The position numbers and the translations under genes were made by a program. From positions 191,001 through 255,000 of the forward strand of contig CP119312.1 in NCBI GenBank assembly GCA_029202405.1: a stretch of 64,000 nucleotides of DNA. The letters are read 5' to 3'. Positions 53,506 to 63,624 of the stretch are shown piece by piece (positions within the stretch are counted from its first letter, which is position 1; every line of letters begins with the position of its first letter). The DNA is from Candidatus Devosia phytovorans (lineage in GTDB: Bacteria; Pseudomonadota; Alphaproteobacteria; Rhizobiales; Devosiaceae). Under the pieces are notes generated by a model. It had not been told where the DNA came from, did no database searches, and saw nothing but the letters and a program-made list of their open reading frames with translations.

Positions 53506-53557
53506 TCCAAAACCGGTCCTTCGGGGCCGAAGCGATCCAGTGCAAACTGGAGGCAAG

Positions 53558-53597
53558 AGCGCCTGGAGCCATTATTTGGCCCGGGCGCTTTCTTTTT
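53558..53597 (+). terminator. Terminator after pal
   Basis: Stem AGCGCC / GGCGCT with a 20-base interior that partly pairs (TGGAGCC..GGCCCG), followed by TTTCTTTTT. It lies 53 bases past the pal stop. Confidence 0.65.
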
Positions 53598-53651
53598 GAC
53601 CAAATTGGCCTTTATCCGCAGCGTCATCGGCACCATGTTGGGACGATTGTC

Positions 53652-54707
53652 ATGCGCGCATCGGAGGCGTTGGTTTTGAAGTTATCGTCATTTCTGCGAG
53701 GGGGAAAAGTTGCGCTCTGCGCAGTTGCCGTTGCTCTCGGGATCACCGTTCCGGGCATGGCTGCCCAAAACCCCATGCCGCCTGCCGAGCTGGGCGGCCT
53801 GACCTATACCAATGCAGAGCCCATTCGCGTGCATGTCGCCCAGGCTGGCGACAGCGCACAGCTGCTGGTGCGCATCCAGCAGCTCGAGGAGCAGCTGCGT
53901 TCGCAGAACGGGCAGATCGAAGGCCTGACCTTCCAGCTGACGCAGATGCAGGAAATCCTCAACCGCATGCAGGAAGACAATGAATTCCGCTTCCAGGCGC
54001 TGGAAGGTGGTGCTGGGGGAAAAACTGATGCGGCAACCCAACCGGGCGGCGTGACGCAGCCCGAGGCGTTGCCGCAGGACCAAACCGCACGGCCCGAAAT
54101 TGCCCCGATGACCGAAATTCCGGAACAGGGCGTGCAGCCACTGCCCGGCGAGATCGAATTCGATCCGACCTATGATGACGGTTCGGCGCCCATGGATGAC
54201 GTGGGCAATTCCAGCGATCCCTTGGTGGGAACGGGCGCGACCGGTGGCGTTGACCTCACGACGGGCCAGCCGCTCAACCTCAGCTATGATCCGGCGGCCT
54301 CGGCCGAGGGCCGTGGCGACGAGGATGCCCAGTTCACGGCCGGCTACGAGGCCATGGCGTCGGGCGATTATGAATTTGCCGAAGAGCAGTTCGGCCAGTT
54401 TCTCGATCTTTATCCCGACAGCCCGCGGGCCGCAGACGCCGCCAATTTCCTCGGTGACGCCTTGTTGCAGCGGCAGGCCTATAACGAGGCGGCAGATGTG
54501 CTGCTCGAAGCCTATCAGAAGGATCCGCAGGGCGCGCGTGCAGCCGAACTGCTGGTCAAGCTCGGGGCGTCCATGTCGGGCGCCGGCGAACGGGATGTGG
54601 CCTGCCGGACCTTTGCCCAGGTGGATGCCAGTTATCCGAGCCTGGCAGAAGATGTCGCCGGACGCCTCGCGGCCGAAAAGACCCGGGCGCAGTGCCCGCC
54701 GGCATGA
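53652..54707 (+). CDS. cpoB: Cell division coordinator CpoB (YbgF)
   Basis: A 351-residue periplasmic protein: a signal peptide (about residues 15-37, GMAAQ), a coiled coil (about 75-115, LVRIQQLEEQLRSQNGQIEG), a Pro/Gly-rich linker, and three TPR repeats at the C-terminus (about 230-345, YEAMASGDYEFAEEQFGQFL, then NFLGDALLQRQAYNEAADVL). It links the Tol complex to peptidoglycan synthesis. Its stop overlaps the tilS start by four bases. Confidence 0.92.
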   Translation: MRASEALVLKLSSFLRGGKVALCAVAVALGITVPGMAAQNPMPPAELGGLTYTNAEPIRVHVAQAGDSAQLLVRIQQLEEQLRSQNGQIEGLTFQLTQMQEILNRMQEDNEFRFQALEGGAGGKTDAATQPGGVTQPEALPQDQTARPEIAPMTEIPEQGVQPLPGEIEFDPTYDDGSAPMDDVGNSSDPLVGTGATGGVDLTTGQPLNLSYDPAASAEGRGDEDAQFTAGYEAMASGDYEFAEEQFGQFLDLYPDSPRAADAANFLGDALLQRQAYNEAADVLLEAYQKDPQGARAAELLVKLGASMSGAGERDVACRTFAQVDASYPSLAEDVAGRLAAEKTRAQCPPA

Positions 54708-55966
54708 CGCCGGGCCTGGTAACGCCAGAGGAGCTCGAGGCTCTTTTTGCGGCGGTGGCGGATCAACCCGCCATCGCCCTGGCCGTTTCGGGCGGCGCTG
54801 ACAGTCTGGCGCTGATGCTGCTGGCACAGCGCTGGGCGGCGAACCGGGCCAACCCACCAAAAATCACCGTCTATTCTGTCGATCACGGGTTGCGGCCTGA
54901 AGCCGCTGCCGAGGTCCTCATGGTGCTGGAGAGCGCCACAGCGCTTGGATTGGCTGCCCGTGACCTCGCCTGGACTGGCACAAAGCCGCGCAGCGGTCTG
55001 CAGGAGGCAGCGCGGCTGACGCGCTACCGGCTGATGGGGGCGGCGATGGCCGAAGATGGCGCCGCGGTGCTGCTCACCGCGCATCATCGGCAGGACCAGG
55101 CCGAGACGGTGCTGATGCGCATGGCGCATGGCAGCGGCATCGAGGGTCTCAAGGGCATGGCAGCCATGGCCGAGGTCGAGGGCGTGCGCGTGCATCGGCC
55201 GCTGCTCGGTGCCGATCCTGCCGTGTTGCGCGACATGGTGCTGGCAGCCGGGCTGGTGCCGGCGGAGGATCCCTCAAACATTGATCCGTACTACGAGCGC
55301 GTGCGCTGGCGCCAGGCCATGCCGCAACTGTCGGCGTTGGGGCTCGATGCTGCGGCGCTATCGGTCTTTGCCGAACGCATGGCCGAGGCCGACGCGGCGA
55401 TTGCGCAGATGGCCGATGGCTGTTTTGCCGAGATCGTACGTCTCGATGGTTTTGGCGCGGCGCGGATCGAGCTGGCGCCCTTCATCGGTCTCAGCCCGGC
55501 CATTTCGACGCGGCTCCTGGGGCGCGTGCTCAACATCGTCGGCGGCCGGCAGAAGCCGCGCGCGCTTGGGCAGGTCGAGCGCCTGCGCCAGTCGATCGCT
55601 TCGGATGCGCTGGCCAAGTCGACCACGGTGCTGGGCTGTGTCGTCCGGCTCAAGGATGGCGCCATTGCCGTGGCGCGTGAGCCGGGCAGGGCGCTGCCAC
55701 AGGACGAGATCCTCCTGCCCCATGGCACGCTGGTCTGGGACGAGCGCTTCCGCATCGTCAATGGCTCGGACGAGACGGGCCTCACCGCCTCGGTGGCCGA
55801 CTATTTACCGCGCCATCGCCTGGAAGAGTTTTTGGGCTTCAAGGTCACTGCTCCGGCCGAAGCCATCCGCACCGCGCCCATTGTGCGCGATGCGCAGGGC
55901 GGCGTGCTGTCATTGGGCGGCTGGTCGTTCGACGACCGGATCACGGTGCAATTGTTGATCGACTGA
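54704..55966 (+). CDS. tilS: tRNA(Ile)-lysidine synthetase TilS
   Basis: A 420-residue ATP-dependent enzyme that converts C34 of the CAU-anticodon tRNA-Ile to lysidine. PP-loop SGGADSLALMLLAQ near residue 30; also YSVDHGLRPEA, LTAHHRQDQAETVLMRM and EDPSNIDPYYERVRWR in their usual order, then a C-terminal TilS domain. Start ATG 54704 overlaps the cpoB stop. It ends the long tol-pal run. Confidence 0.93.
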   Translation: MTPGLVTPEELEALFAAVADQPAIALAVSGGADSLALMLLAQRWAANRANPPKITVYSVDHGLRPEAAAEVLMVLESATALGLAARDLAWTGTKPRSGLQEAARLTRYRLMGAAMAEDGAAVLLTAHHRQDQAETVLMRMAHGSGIEGLKGMAAMAEVEGVRVHRPLLGADPAVLRDMVLAAGLVPAEDPSNIDPYYERVRWRQAMPQLSALGLDAAALSVFAERMAEADAAIAQMADGCFAEIVRLDGFGAARIELAPFIGLSPAISTRLLGRVLNIVGGRQKPRALGQVERLRQSIASDALAKSTTVLGCVVRLKDGAIAVAREPGRALPQDEILLPHGTLVWDERFRIVNGSDETGLTASVADYLPRHRLEEFLGFKVTAPAEAIRTAPIVRDAQGGVLSLGGWSFDDRITVQLLID

Positions 55967-56002
55967 CTGCGAGCCCGCGCGAGCCATCCTGCGTGCCGCT
56001 CC

Positions 56003-56022
56003 CTCTCCCGAAAACGGGAGAG
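56003..56022. repeat. CTCTCCCG hairpin after tilS
   Basis: CTCTCCCG / CGGGAGAG with an AAAA loop, 36 bases past the tilS stop; related to the hairpin at 19853-19874. No clear T-run, so a stabilising 3' hairpin or a dispersed element is as likely as a terminator. Confidence 0.6.
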
Positions 56023-56114
56023 CAAGCACCGCTAGACATCCGTCTTGTGGCTCATGTCCTGCATGCCAACAGTTTTATTCCTTCCCCGTCAGTCCCTTAC
56101 GACCAAATCCAAAA

Positions 56115-56150
56115 ATAGTTTTCCTATACCCCTGCAGCCGGCCGCATAAT
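56115..56150 (+). promoter_or_regulatory. Promoter-like segment of structured RNA copy B
   Basis: ATAGTTTTCC (56115-56124) and GCATAAT (56144-56150) repeat the elements upstream of RNA copy A with a one-base change in spacing. The second element fits a -10 box; TSS expected near 56157. The promoter role is inferred. Confidence 0.5.
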
Positions 56151-56156
56151 TCACCC

Positions 56157-56497
56157 ATTCCCGTCATTCACGCGGCCCCGACGCAGGGCCGGATGGGAAG
56201 GCTGGAGATGGGGGCGCCCATTTGGCCGGGCAGAAAGTCGGCGACCGGACTTGCAACAATAGTCTCGGTCGAGTTCCGGACCCGGTGAGGAAACTCCAGA
56301 CCGTGATGGGCGGCCCTTGGGCCGTACTTTACTAGTAGTTCTTGGCTCGAAGGCCGCCCATTACCCGTGTAACCGCGACGCCAATTGGCCGAACGGCGAA
56401 TTGGCACGCCCAGGGGGACCGCCTGTATTTCGGATTGACGACCCGGGGTCAGGTGGTCCTGAGGCGCGGCACAGGCCTGCGACAGTCTGGAACCAAT
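56157..56497 (+). ncRNA. Structured RNA, copy B (HEARO/omega-RNA-like candidate)
   Basis: This occupies the tilS-ftsH gap of 683 bases, which carries no ORF. It is homologous to copy A at 20515-20850. Elements: TTCCCGTC at 56158-56165; a 5' hairpin GGCCC/GGGCC (56174 region); a long helix 56303-56315 with 56352-56364; the 41-base core 56372-56412 (40/41 identical to copy A); the stem GGACCGCCT/AGGTGGTCC (56416-56424, 56451-56459), whose sequence differs from that of copy A while pairing is kept; and the 20-base motif 56431-56450 (19/20). Between the helix strands copy B has a different loop. The 3' end is estimated. The family identity (HEARO/omega-RNA) is a hypothesis from memory of the core. 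Confidence 0.72.
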
Positions 56498-56649
56498 CCC
56501 CGCGCACCGCGTATTAACCCAATCGCGACATTATGACTGGACGAGAGGTGCAAACGACAGCAGGTCGTGCCCTTGTAACGCCCCAATGCCGGACATACAT
56601 TCGGCCATCGCGCCGCGCATGATTGCGCTGCATTCACTGGACAGGATTG

Positions 56650-58581
<1,932 letters not shown>

Positions 58582-58596
58582 CACTGATCAAGAATT

Positions 58597-58622
58597 GGGG
58601 GCCGCCGCGAGGCGGCCCTTTT
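58597..58622 (+). terminator. Intrinsic terminator after ftsH
   Basis: Perfect 8-bp stem GGGCCGCC / GGCGGCCC with a GCGA loop and four T residues, 16 bases past the ftsH stop. Confidence 0.88.
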
Positions 58623-58710
58623 GCGTTGTGGCGAATTCCGCTATGGGGCGCAGAAGTGGTATTATCCAGCGCGACCAGCGCTGCTGGCTCAGTTGAGGGG
58701 ACAGGACCAA

Positions 58711-60054
58711 ATGGTACGCAAGTATTTCGGCACGGATGGCATTCGCGGCCTCGCCAACGGCCCCAAGCTGACGCCCGAACTGGCGCTCAAAGTGGGCATG
58801 GCCGCCGGGCACAAGTTCGTGCGGGGCGACCATCGCAATCGCGTCGTCATCGGCAAGGATACGCGCCGTTCCGGCTATATGATCGAAAGCGCCCTGGCGG
58901 CCGGTTTTACCGCCGTCGGTATGGATGTCTACTTCCTGGGCCCCATGCCCACGCCGGCTGTCGCCATGCTGACCCGTTCGCTGCGCGCCGACCTCGGCGT
59001 CATGATCTCGGCGTCGCACAATCCCTATGACGACAATGGCATCAAGCTGTTCCGTCCCGACGGCTACAAGCTCAGCGACGAGCTGGAGCTCGAGATCGAA
59101 GGCCTGATCGACAGCGACATGACCGCCCGGCTGGCGCATGGCCGCGGCATCGGCCGAGCCTATCGCGACGAAGGCGCCAGCACGCGCTATATCGAATATG
59201 CCAAGCGCACGCTGCCGCGGAATACCGATCTGGCCGGATTGCGGGTGGTGCTCGATTGCGCCAATGGCGCCGCCTACAAGGTAGCGCCGACGGCCCTCTG
59301 GGAGTTGGGTGCCGAGGTGTTCACCATCGGCGACAAGCCGGACGGTTTCAATATCAATGACAAGGTCGGCTCCACCGCGCCCGAGGCCGTTTCTGCCAAG
59401 GTCAAGGAAGTGCGCGCCGATATCGGCATTGCGCTCGATGGCGATGCGGACCGCGTCATCATTATCGATGAAAAGGGCGAAGTGGTTGACGGCGACCAGT
59501 TCATGGCCGTGATCGCACAAAGCTGGCTGGAGCGCGAAATGCTGCTTGGCGGCGGTATCGTCGCGACGGTCATGTCCAACCTGGGGTTGGAACGCTATCT
59601 CTCCTCGCTCGGCCTGACGCTCGAGCGCACGCAGGTGGGCGACCGCTATGTGCTCGAAGCCATGCGCAACAAGGGCTTCAATGTCGGCGGCGAGCAGTCC
59701 GGCCACATCATCCTCTCCGATTTCACCACGACAGGCGACGGCCTGGTCGCCGCGCTGCAGTTGCTCGCTGTGCTCAAGGAAGAAGATCGCAGCGTCTCGG
59801 AAATCTGCTCGCGCTTCACCAAGGTGCCGCAGCTGCTGCGCAGCGTGAAGTTCAAGGCTGGCAAGCCGCTCGAGGACAAGCACGTCAAGCAGGCGATTGC
59901 CGATGGCGAAGCCCTGCTGGGCACGGGCGGACGCCTGGTCGTTCGCGCCTCGGGCACCGAGCCGGTCATTCGCGTCATGGGCGAGGCGGATGATGCCGGG
60001 CTGGTGTCGACCGTAGTCGGTCAGATCGAGGCGGCGATCCGCGACGTTGCGTAA
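58711..60054 (+). CDS. glmM: Phosphoglucosamine mutase
   Basis: A 447-residue alpha-D-phosphohexomutase making glucosamine-1-phosphate for peptidoglycan and lipopolysaccharide. KYFGTDGIRG at the start, phosphorylated Ser102 in MISASHNPYDDNG, metal loop DGDADR, sugar loop GGEQSGHI and phosphate loop RASGTEPVIRVM. ATG at 58711. The ftsH-glmM order is typical of alphaproteobacteria, with separate terminators here. Confidence 0.97.
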   Translation: MVRKYFGTDGIRGLANGPKLTPELALKVGMAAGHKFVRGDHRNRVVIGKDTRRSGYMIESALAAGFTAVGMDVYFLGPMPTPAVAMLTRSLRADLGVMISASHNPYDDNGIKLFRPDGYKLSDELELEIEGLIDSDMTARLAHGRGIGRAYRDEGASTRYIEYAKRTLPRNTDLAGLRVVLDCANGAAYKVAPTALWELGAEVFTIGDKPDGFNINDKVGSTAPEAVSAKVKEVRADIGIALDGDADRVIIIDEKGEVVDGDQFMAVIAQSWLEREMLLGGGIVATVMSNLGLERYLSSLGLTLERTQVGDRYVLEAMRNKGFNVGGEQSGHIILSDFTTTGDGLVAALQLLAVLKEEDRSVSEICSRFTKVPQLLRSVKFKAGKPLEDKHVKQAIADGEALLGTGGRLVVRASGTEPVIRVMGEADDAGLVSTVVGQIEAAIRDVA

Positions 60055-60205
60055 GCACGGGTGTCGGCAAGTAATAACTTGCTAACCATCTGTATTTACT
60101 TTCTGTTTACTCGATCGCGTTTGTTAGGGTTAAGTGGGTTTTAAGGAAAATCGTCGATATTGAGGCCAACCGACCAATGTCGTGGCAACCTCAAGGACGT
60201 TTTTC

Positions 60206-60979
60206 ATGCGCAAGTTTATTGCAGCAATCATGGTGGCAGGAGCCACGCTGGTCGCCGGATCGGCCGTCGCCGCCGATTTCCCCTACTATCCGCCCGTCAT
60301 CGAAATCCCGGACGTGGATTACGGTGTGCAGAGTTCCTTCTACCTGCGCGGCAGTGCCGCCGGTAACGCCCTCTGGGCGAAGGAAGCCAATGCGTACGAA
60401 TGCGTGACTTGCACCACGCTTGGCGAACCCGGCACAGTCCTGACGCAGTTCCCCTTCGAAACCTGGGGCTATGGCTACAGCGTCGGCGCCGGCTTCGGCT
60501 ACGAAACCGGAACCGGCCTGCGTTTCGACGCCACGATCGACTATGTCGACAACGATGGCCTCAGCGTCATCAAGGGCCCAGAATTCGGCACCCGTGCCGG
60601 TGAATACACAGCCCGCCTGCGGACAGGCCTGGCTCTGGCCAACGCCTATTACGACTTCTCCTTCGGCGACTATGGCTACGGCGCTGCTGGCGGTGCCTTC
60701 GGCTATGTCGGTGCGGGTGCGGGTATCGCTCACAACCGCTTCGACATCACCTCGCCTGCGACCAGCACGAGCCCTGCCGATTCCGGCAGCAACACCAGCC
60801 CGGCACTGGCCGCCATGGTTGGCGTCGGCTACGACTTCGGCTCCGTGGTTGCCGATATCGGCTACCGCGGCGTTTACATCGCCCAGATCGGCAATGGCCT
60901 GGATGCCCCGCTGGACATCTACACCAACAACAACTGGCTACACGAAATCCGCACCTCGCTGCGCTACCGCTTCAACTAA
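60206..60979 (+). CDS. Outer-membrane beta-barrel protein (Omp25/porin family)
   Basis: A 257-residue protein with a signal peptide (MRKFIAAIMVAGATLVAG and cut near AVAA-DF) and an eight-strand barrel pattern: alternating aromatic/polar strands such as GYSVGAGFGYETGTGLRFD and a final LRYRFN ending in Phe-Asn, fitting an outer-membrane insertion signal. It resembles Omp25/Omp31 and Opa-like small barrels of this order. The ATG at 60206 has an AAGGA site. A short inverted repeat (GCAAGT/ACTTGC at 60067-60082) lies in the upstream gap. Confidence 0.85.
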   Translation: MRKFIAAIMVAGATLVAGSAVAADFPYYPPVIEIPDVDYGVQSSFYLRGSAAGNALWAKEANAYECVTCTTLGEPGTVLTQFPFETWGYGYSVGAGFGYETGTGLRFDATIDYVDNDGLSVIKGPEFGTRAGEYTARLRTGLALANAYYDFSFGDYGYGAAGGAFGYVGAGAGIAHNRFDITSPATSTSPADSGSNTSPALAAMVGVGYDFGSVVADIGYRGVYIAQIGNGLDAPLDIYTNNNWLHEIRTSLRYRFN

Positions 60980-61001
60980 GCGCCAGCCAAATCGCATCTC
61001 C

Positions 61002-61034
61002 AATCGGCGTCCTTCGGGGCGCCGATTTTGTTTT
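61002..61034 (+). terminator. Terminator after the outer-membrane protein gene
   Basis: AATCGGCGTCC / GGGCGCCGATT (11 bp, one G-T pair) around TTCG, followed by a T-rich run; 22 bases past the stop. Confidence 0.88.
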
Positions 61035-61088
61035 CCCCGCAGGAAATACCCGGGCTAAGCTCCATCAAAGGGATGGAGAGCATTATTG

Positions 61089-62066
61089 ATGAAAGTATTG
61101 GTGATCGGTGCGGCCGGGATGGTTGGTCGCAAGCTGGTGGCGGCGCTGCTGGCTGCAGGACAGGTGAATGGGCGCAGGATCGACAACATCCATCTGGCCG
61201 ATGTGGTGGCGCCATCGGCACCCCAGACCGGCATTGCGATCACCACCAGCGCCGTGGATCTGTCCACGCCCGAGATTGGCCCGGAGCTCGTCGCCGATCG
61301 GCCGGACCTGATCTTTCACCTCGCGGCCATCGTCTCGGGCGAGGCTGAAGCGGATTTCGAGAAGGGCTATCGCATCAACCTTGATGGGACGCGCTATCTG
61401 CTCGAAGCCATCCGGCAGGTTGGCGACGGCTATCGTCCACGCCTGGTCTTCACCTCGTCCATCGCCGTGTTCGGCGAGCCACTGCCGGCTACAATTCCCG
61501 ATACGCAGGAACATACGCCACTTACCAGCTATGGAACGCAGAAAGCCATCTGCGAGCTGTTGCTGGCGGACTATTCCCGGCGCGGCTTTGTCGACGGCGT
61601 GGGTATTCGCCTGCCAACCATAGCGGTGCGGCCAGGCAAGCCCAACAAGGCGGCATCGGGTTTCTTTTCCGGCATCATACGCGAGCCGCTGGCCGGTCAG
61701 GAGGCGATCCTACCTGTGGCCGACAATGTACGGCACTGGTTTGCCAGTCCGCGCGCAGCGGTGCGTTTCCTGATGCATGCGGCTGAAATCGATACGTCAC
61801 TGCTGGGCAGTCAGCGCAATCTCACCATGCCTGGCCTTGCCGCCACCGTGGGCGAGCAGATTGCGGCGCTGGGGCGGGTGGCGGGTGCCGGGGCAGTGGC
61901 CCTCATCCGGCGACAACCGGACGAGACGATCGCCAAAATCGTCGCCGGCTGGCCGCAGGCCTTCGAGGCCAAAAGGGCGTCAGGCCTGGGTTTCATTGCC
62001 GAAACAAGTTTTGACGAGATCATCCGCGCCCATATCGAAGACGAGATGGGCGGTAGGCTTAGCTAG
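61089..62066 (+). CDS. denD: D-erythronate dehydrogenase DenD-like SDR
   Basis: A 325-residue extended SDR of the DenD type, which oxidises D-erythronate at C2 with NAD+. Motifs: VLVIGAAGMVGRKL, the NAD-site DxxDL (AVDLSTPE), VFTSSIAVFG (active-site Ser/Tyr region), the YGTQKAICELLL catalytic Tyr/Lys, and GIRLPTIAVRPG. Start ATG 61089, though a TTG three bases before has better spacing to GGAG. No other erythronate genes are adjacent, so the substrate is inferred. Confidence 0.82.
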   Translation: MKVLVIGAAGMVGRKLVAALLAAGQVNGRRIDNIHLADVVAPSAPQTGIAITTSAVDLSTPEIGPELVADRPDLIFHLAAIVSGEAEADFEKGYRINLDGTRYLLEAIRQVGDGYRPRLVFTSSIAVFGEPLPATIPDTQEHTPLTSYGTQKAICELLLADYSRRGFVDGVGIRLPTIAVRPGKPNKAASGFFSGIIREPLAGQEAILPVADNVRHWFASPRAAVRFLMHAAEIDTSLLGSQRNLTMPGLAATVGEQIAALGRVAGAGAVALIRRQPDETIAKIVAGWPQAFEAKRASGLGFIAETSFDEIIRAHIEDEMGGRLS

Positions 62067-63427
62067 GCGATGCCGAACTGGTCGAGAGGCACTGGGCGGC
62101 CGAACAGGTAACCTTGGAACTGGGTGCAGCCGTTGTTGCGCAGGAAGTCGAACTGTTCCTGCGTCTCGACCCCTTCGGCCAGCACGGCCAGTCCAAGGTC
62201 ATTGCCAATCTGGATCACGCTTCTGGCTAGCGCCGCACTGCGCTGGTTGTCCAGCACGTCGCGGACGAAGCTGCGATCGATCTTGAGCTGCTCCAGCGGC
62301 AGGCGCTGCAGGTAACCGAGCGAGGAATAGCCGGTGCCGAAATCGTCCAGTGCGGTTCCGATGCCCGCAAGACGAAGAGCGGTCATCTTGGCAATAGCCG
62401 GCTCGATCTTGGCGACCATGATGCTTTCGGTCAGTTCCAGCTTGAGCCGCGTCGGGTCGATGGCATGACGGGCGGCAGCCGCAACGACAAATTGCTCGAA
62501 GCCAGGGTCGAGAAAGTGGTCGGCGCTGACATTGATAGCGAGCCGCAGGTCCTGCCGGTCGGGATCGCTCCGCCATTGGCCGAGCGTGCGGCAAGCCTGT
62601 TCGATAACCCAACTGCCGATCAGCTTCATCAGACCATTCTGCTCGGCGACCGAGATGAATTCGTCGGGCGGGACCAGGCCGCGCTTGGGATGCATCCAGC
62701 GCAGCAGGGCCTCTGCGCCAATGGTGCGCCCGTCGCAATCGACCTGTGGCTGATAAAAGAGTTCGAACTGGTTGCCGAGGACCGCAGCCTGCAACTCCCG
62801 GACCAGGGCAGATTTTCGGGCCAGTTCGGCCTGCATGGCATAGACGCTGCCAACAAGGATGGTGACCGCAAAAATCGTGTTCAGCCACGAACCAGGAATC
62901 CGCACCTGGTCCGGAAGCGGGACCATGCCAGGCAGGGCGAGGGACGTGCTGGCAAAGACCACGAAGGTCACAAGGTTCACGCCGATCATCACCAGTTGCA
63001 GCCGCGATGGTTCGCGGATGTAGTTGATATAGCCGACCAGGGCTGCACTCAGCAGGAAAAGATGGGTGACGCGCGGCGCTGCAGCGTCGGGAATGTCATA
63101 TTTGAGACAGATGATCAGGATGACCACGTAGAAGGTCAATTGCGAGACAATCATCGCCAGCGACAATCGCTGGGCGCGCACAAGCAGCCAGGTGAAGAGG
63201 CAGGCCAGGGCCAGCACACCCTCGATGAAGGCCAGCTCCCACCATTTCATGGCGAGAAGTACACCAAGCCAGAACAGGCTCAGCACGGCCAGGCCAGTAG
63301 TGGCTGTACTGTAAATGGTGCTCATCCGTCGGGAGAGCGTCAGATGGGATGGCTCGGCGCGGCTCAAAAGTTCTTCCCCGGTGTGCAGATTCATCTGCCG
63401 GGTGGGCAGTCTCAACTTGTAGGTCAC
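62063..63427 (-). CDS. Membrane EAL-domain c-di-GMP phosphodiesterase
   Basis: A 454-residue protein: an N-terminal membrane part with about six helices (residues 45-200), then an EAL domain with the full set of active motifs: EALLRWMHP, NVSADHFLDP, LKLELTES and DDFGTGYSSLGYLQ, then KIDRSFVRD. No GGDEF domain. It would hydrolyse c-di-GMP, opposing the two cyclases at 42.4-44.0 kb. It converges with denD with a four-base overlap. GTG start at 63427; a later Met (NLHTGEELL) is possible. Confidence 0.9.
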   Translation of the reverse strand: MTYKLRLPTRQMNLHTGEELLSRAEPSHLTLSRRMSTIYSTATTGLAVLSLFWLGVLLAMKWWELAFIEGVLALACLFTWLLVRAQRLSLAMIVSQLTFYVVILIICLKYDIPDAAAPRVTHLFLLSAALVGYINYIREPSRLQLVMIGVNLVTFVVFASTSLALPGMVPLPDQVRIPGSWLNTIFAVTILVGSVYAMQAELARKSALVRELQAAVLGNQFELFYQPQVDCDGRTIGAEALLRWMHPKRGLVPPDEFISVAEQNGLMKLIGSWVIEQACRTLGQWRSDPDRQDLRLAINVSADHFLDPGFEQFVVAAAARHAIDPTRLKLELTESIMVAKIEPAIAKMTALRLAGIGTALDDFGTGYSSLGYLQRLPLEQLKIDRSFVRDVLDNQRSAALARSVIQIGNDLGLAVLAEGVETQEQFDFLRNNGCTQFQGYLFGRPVPLDQFGIA

Positions 63428-63624
63428 TGCAGGTCTATAGCGCGCAGAACGCTAAGGTTTTGTTGCTTCGCAGGTGAGTTATCAATTTATTCTGCTGTTT
63501 TCAGCGCCTTTGAAGTAATTTGTGATCTCGCGTTATGATATGGTCAAGCACTCCACCGACTGTGTTGGAAACTGATTAGGGATATTGAGTTAGCCTTCCG
63601 GGAATACACCTGGAAGGTATTGTA

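Noticed and set aside
56157..56497. RNase P RNA (a GAGGAAA stretch occurs at about 56287) or tmRNA
   Set aside because: The RNase P universal segments (such as the ACAGAA region and the paired P4) and the tmRNA acceptor/TPsiC and tag parts are missing. The region also has a homologue at 20.5 kb, whereas these RNAs are single-copy.
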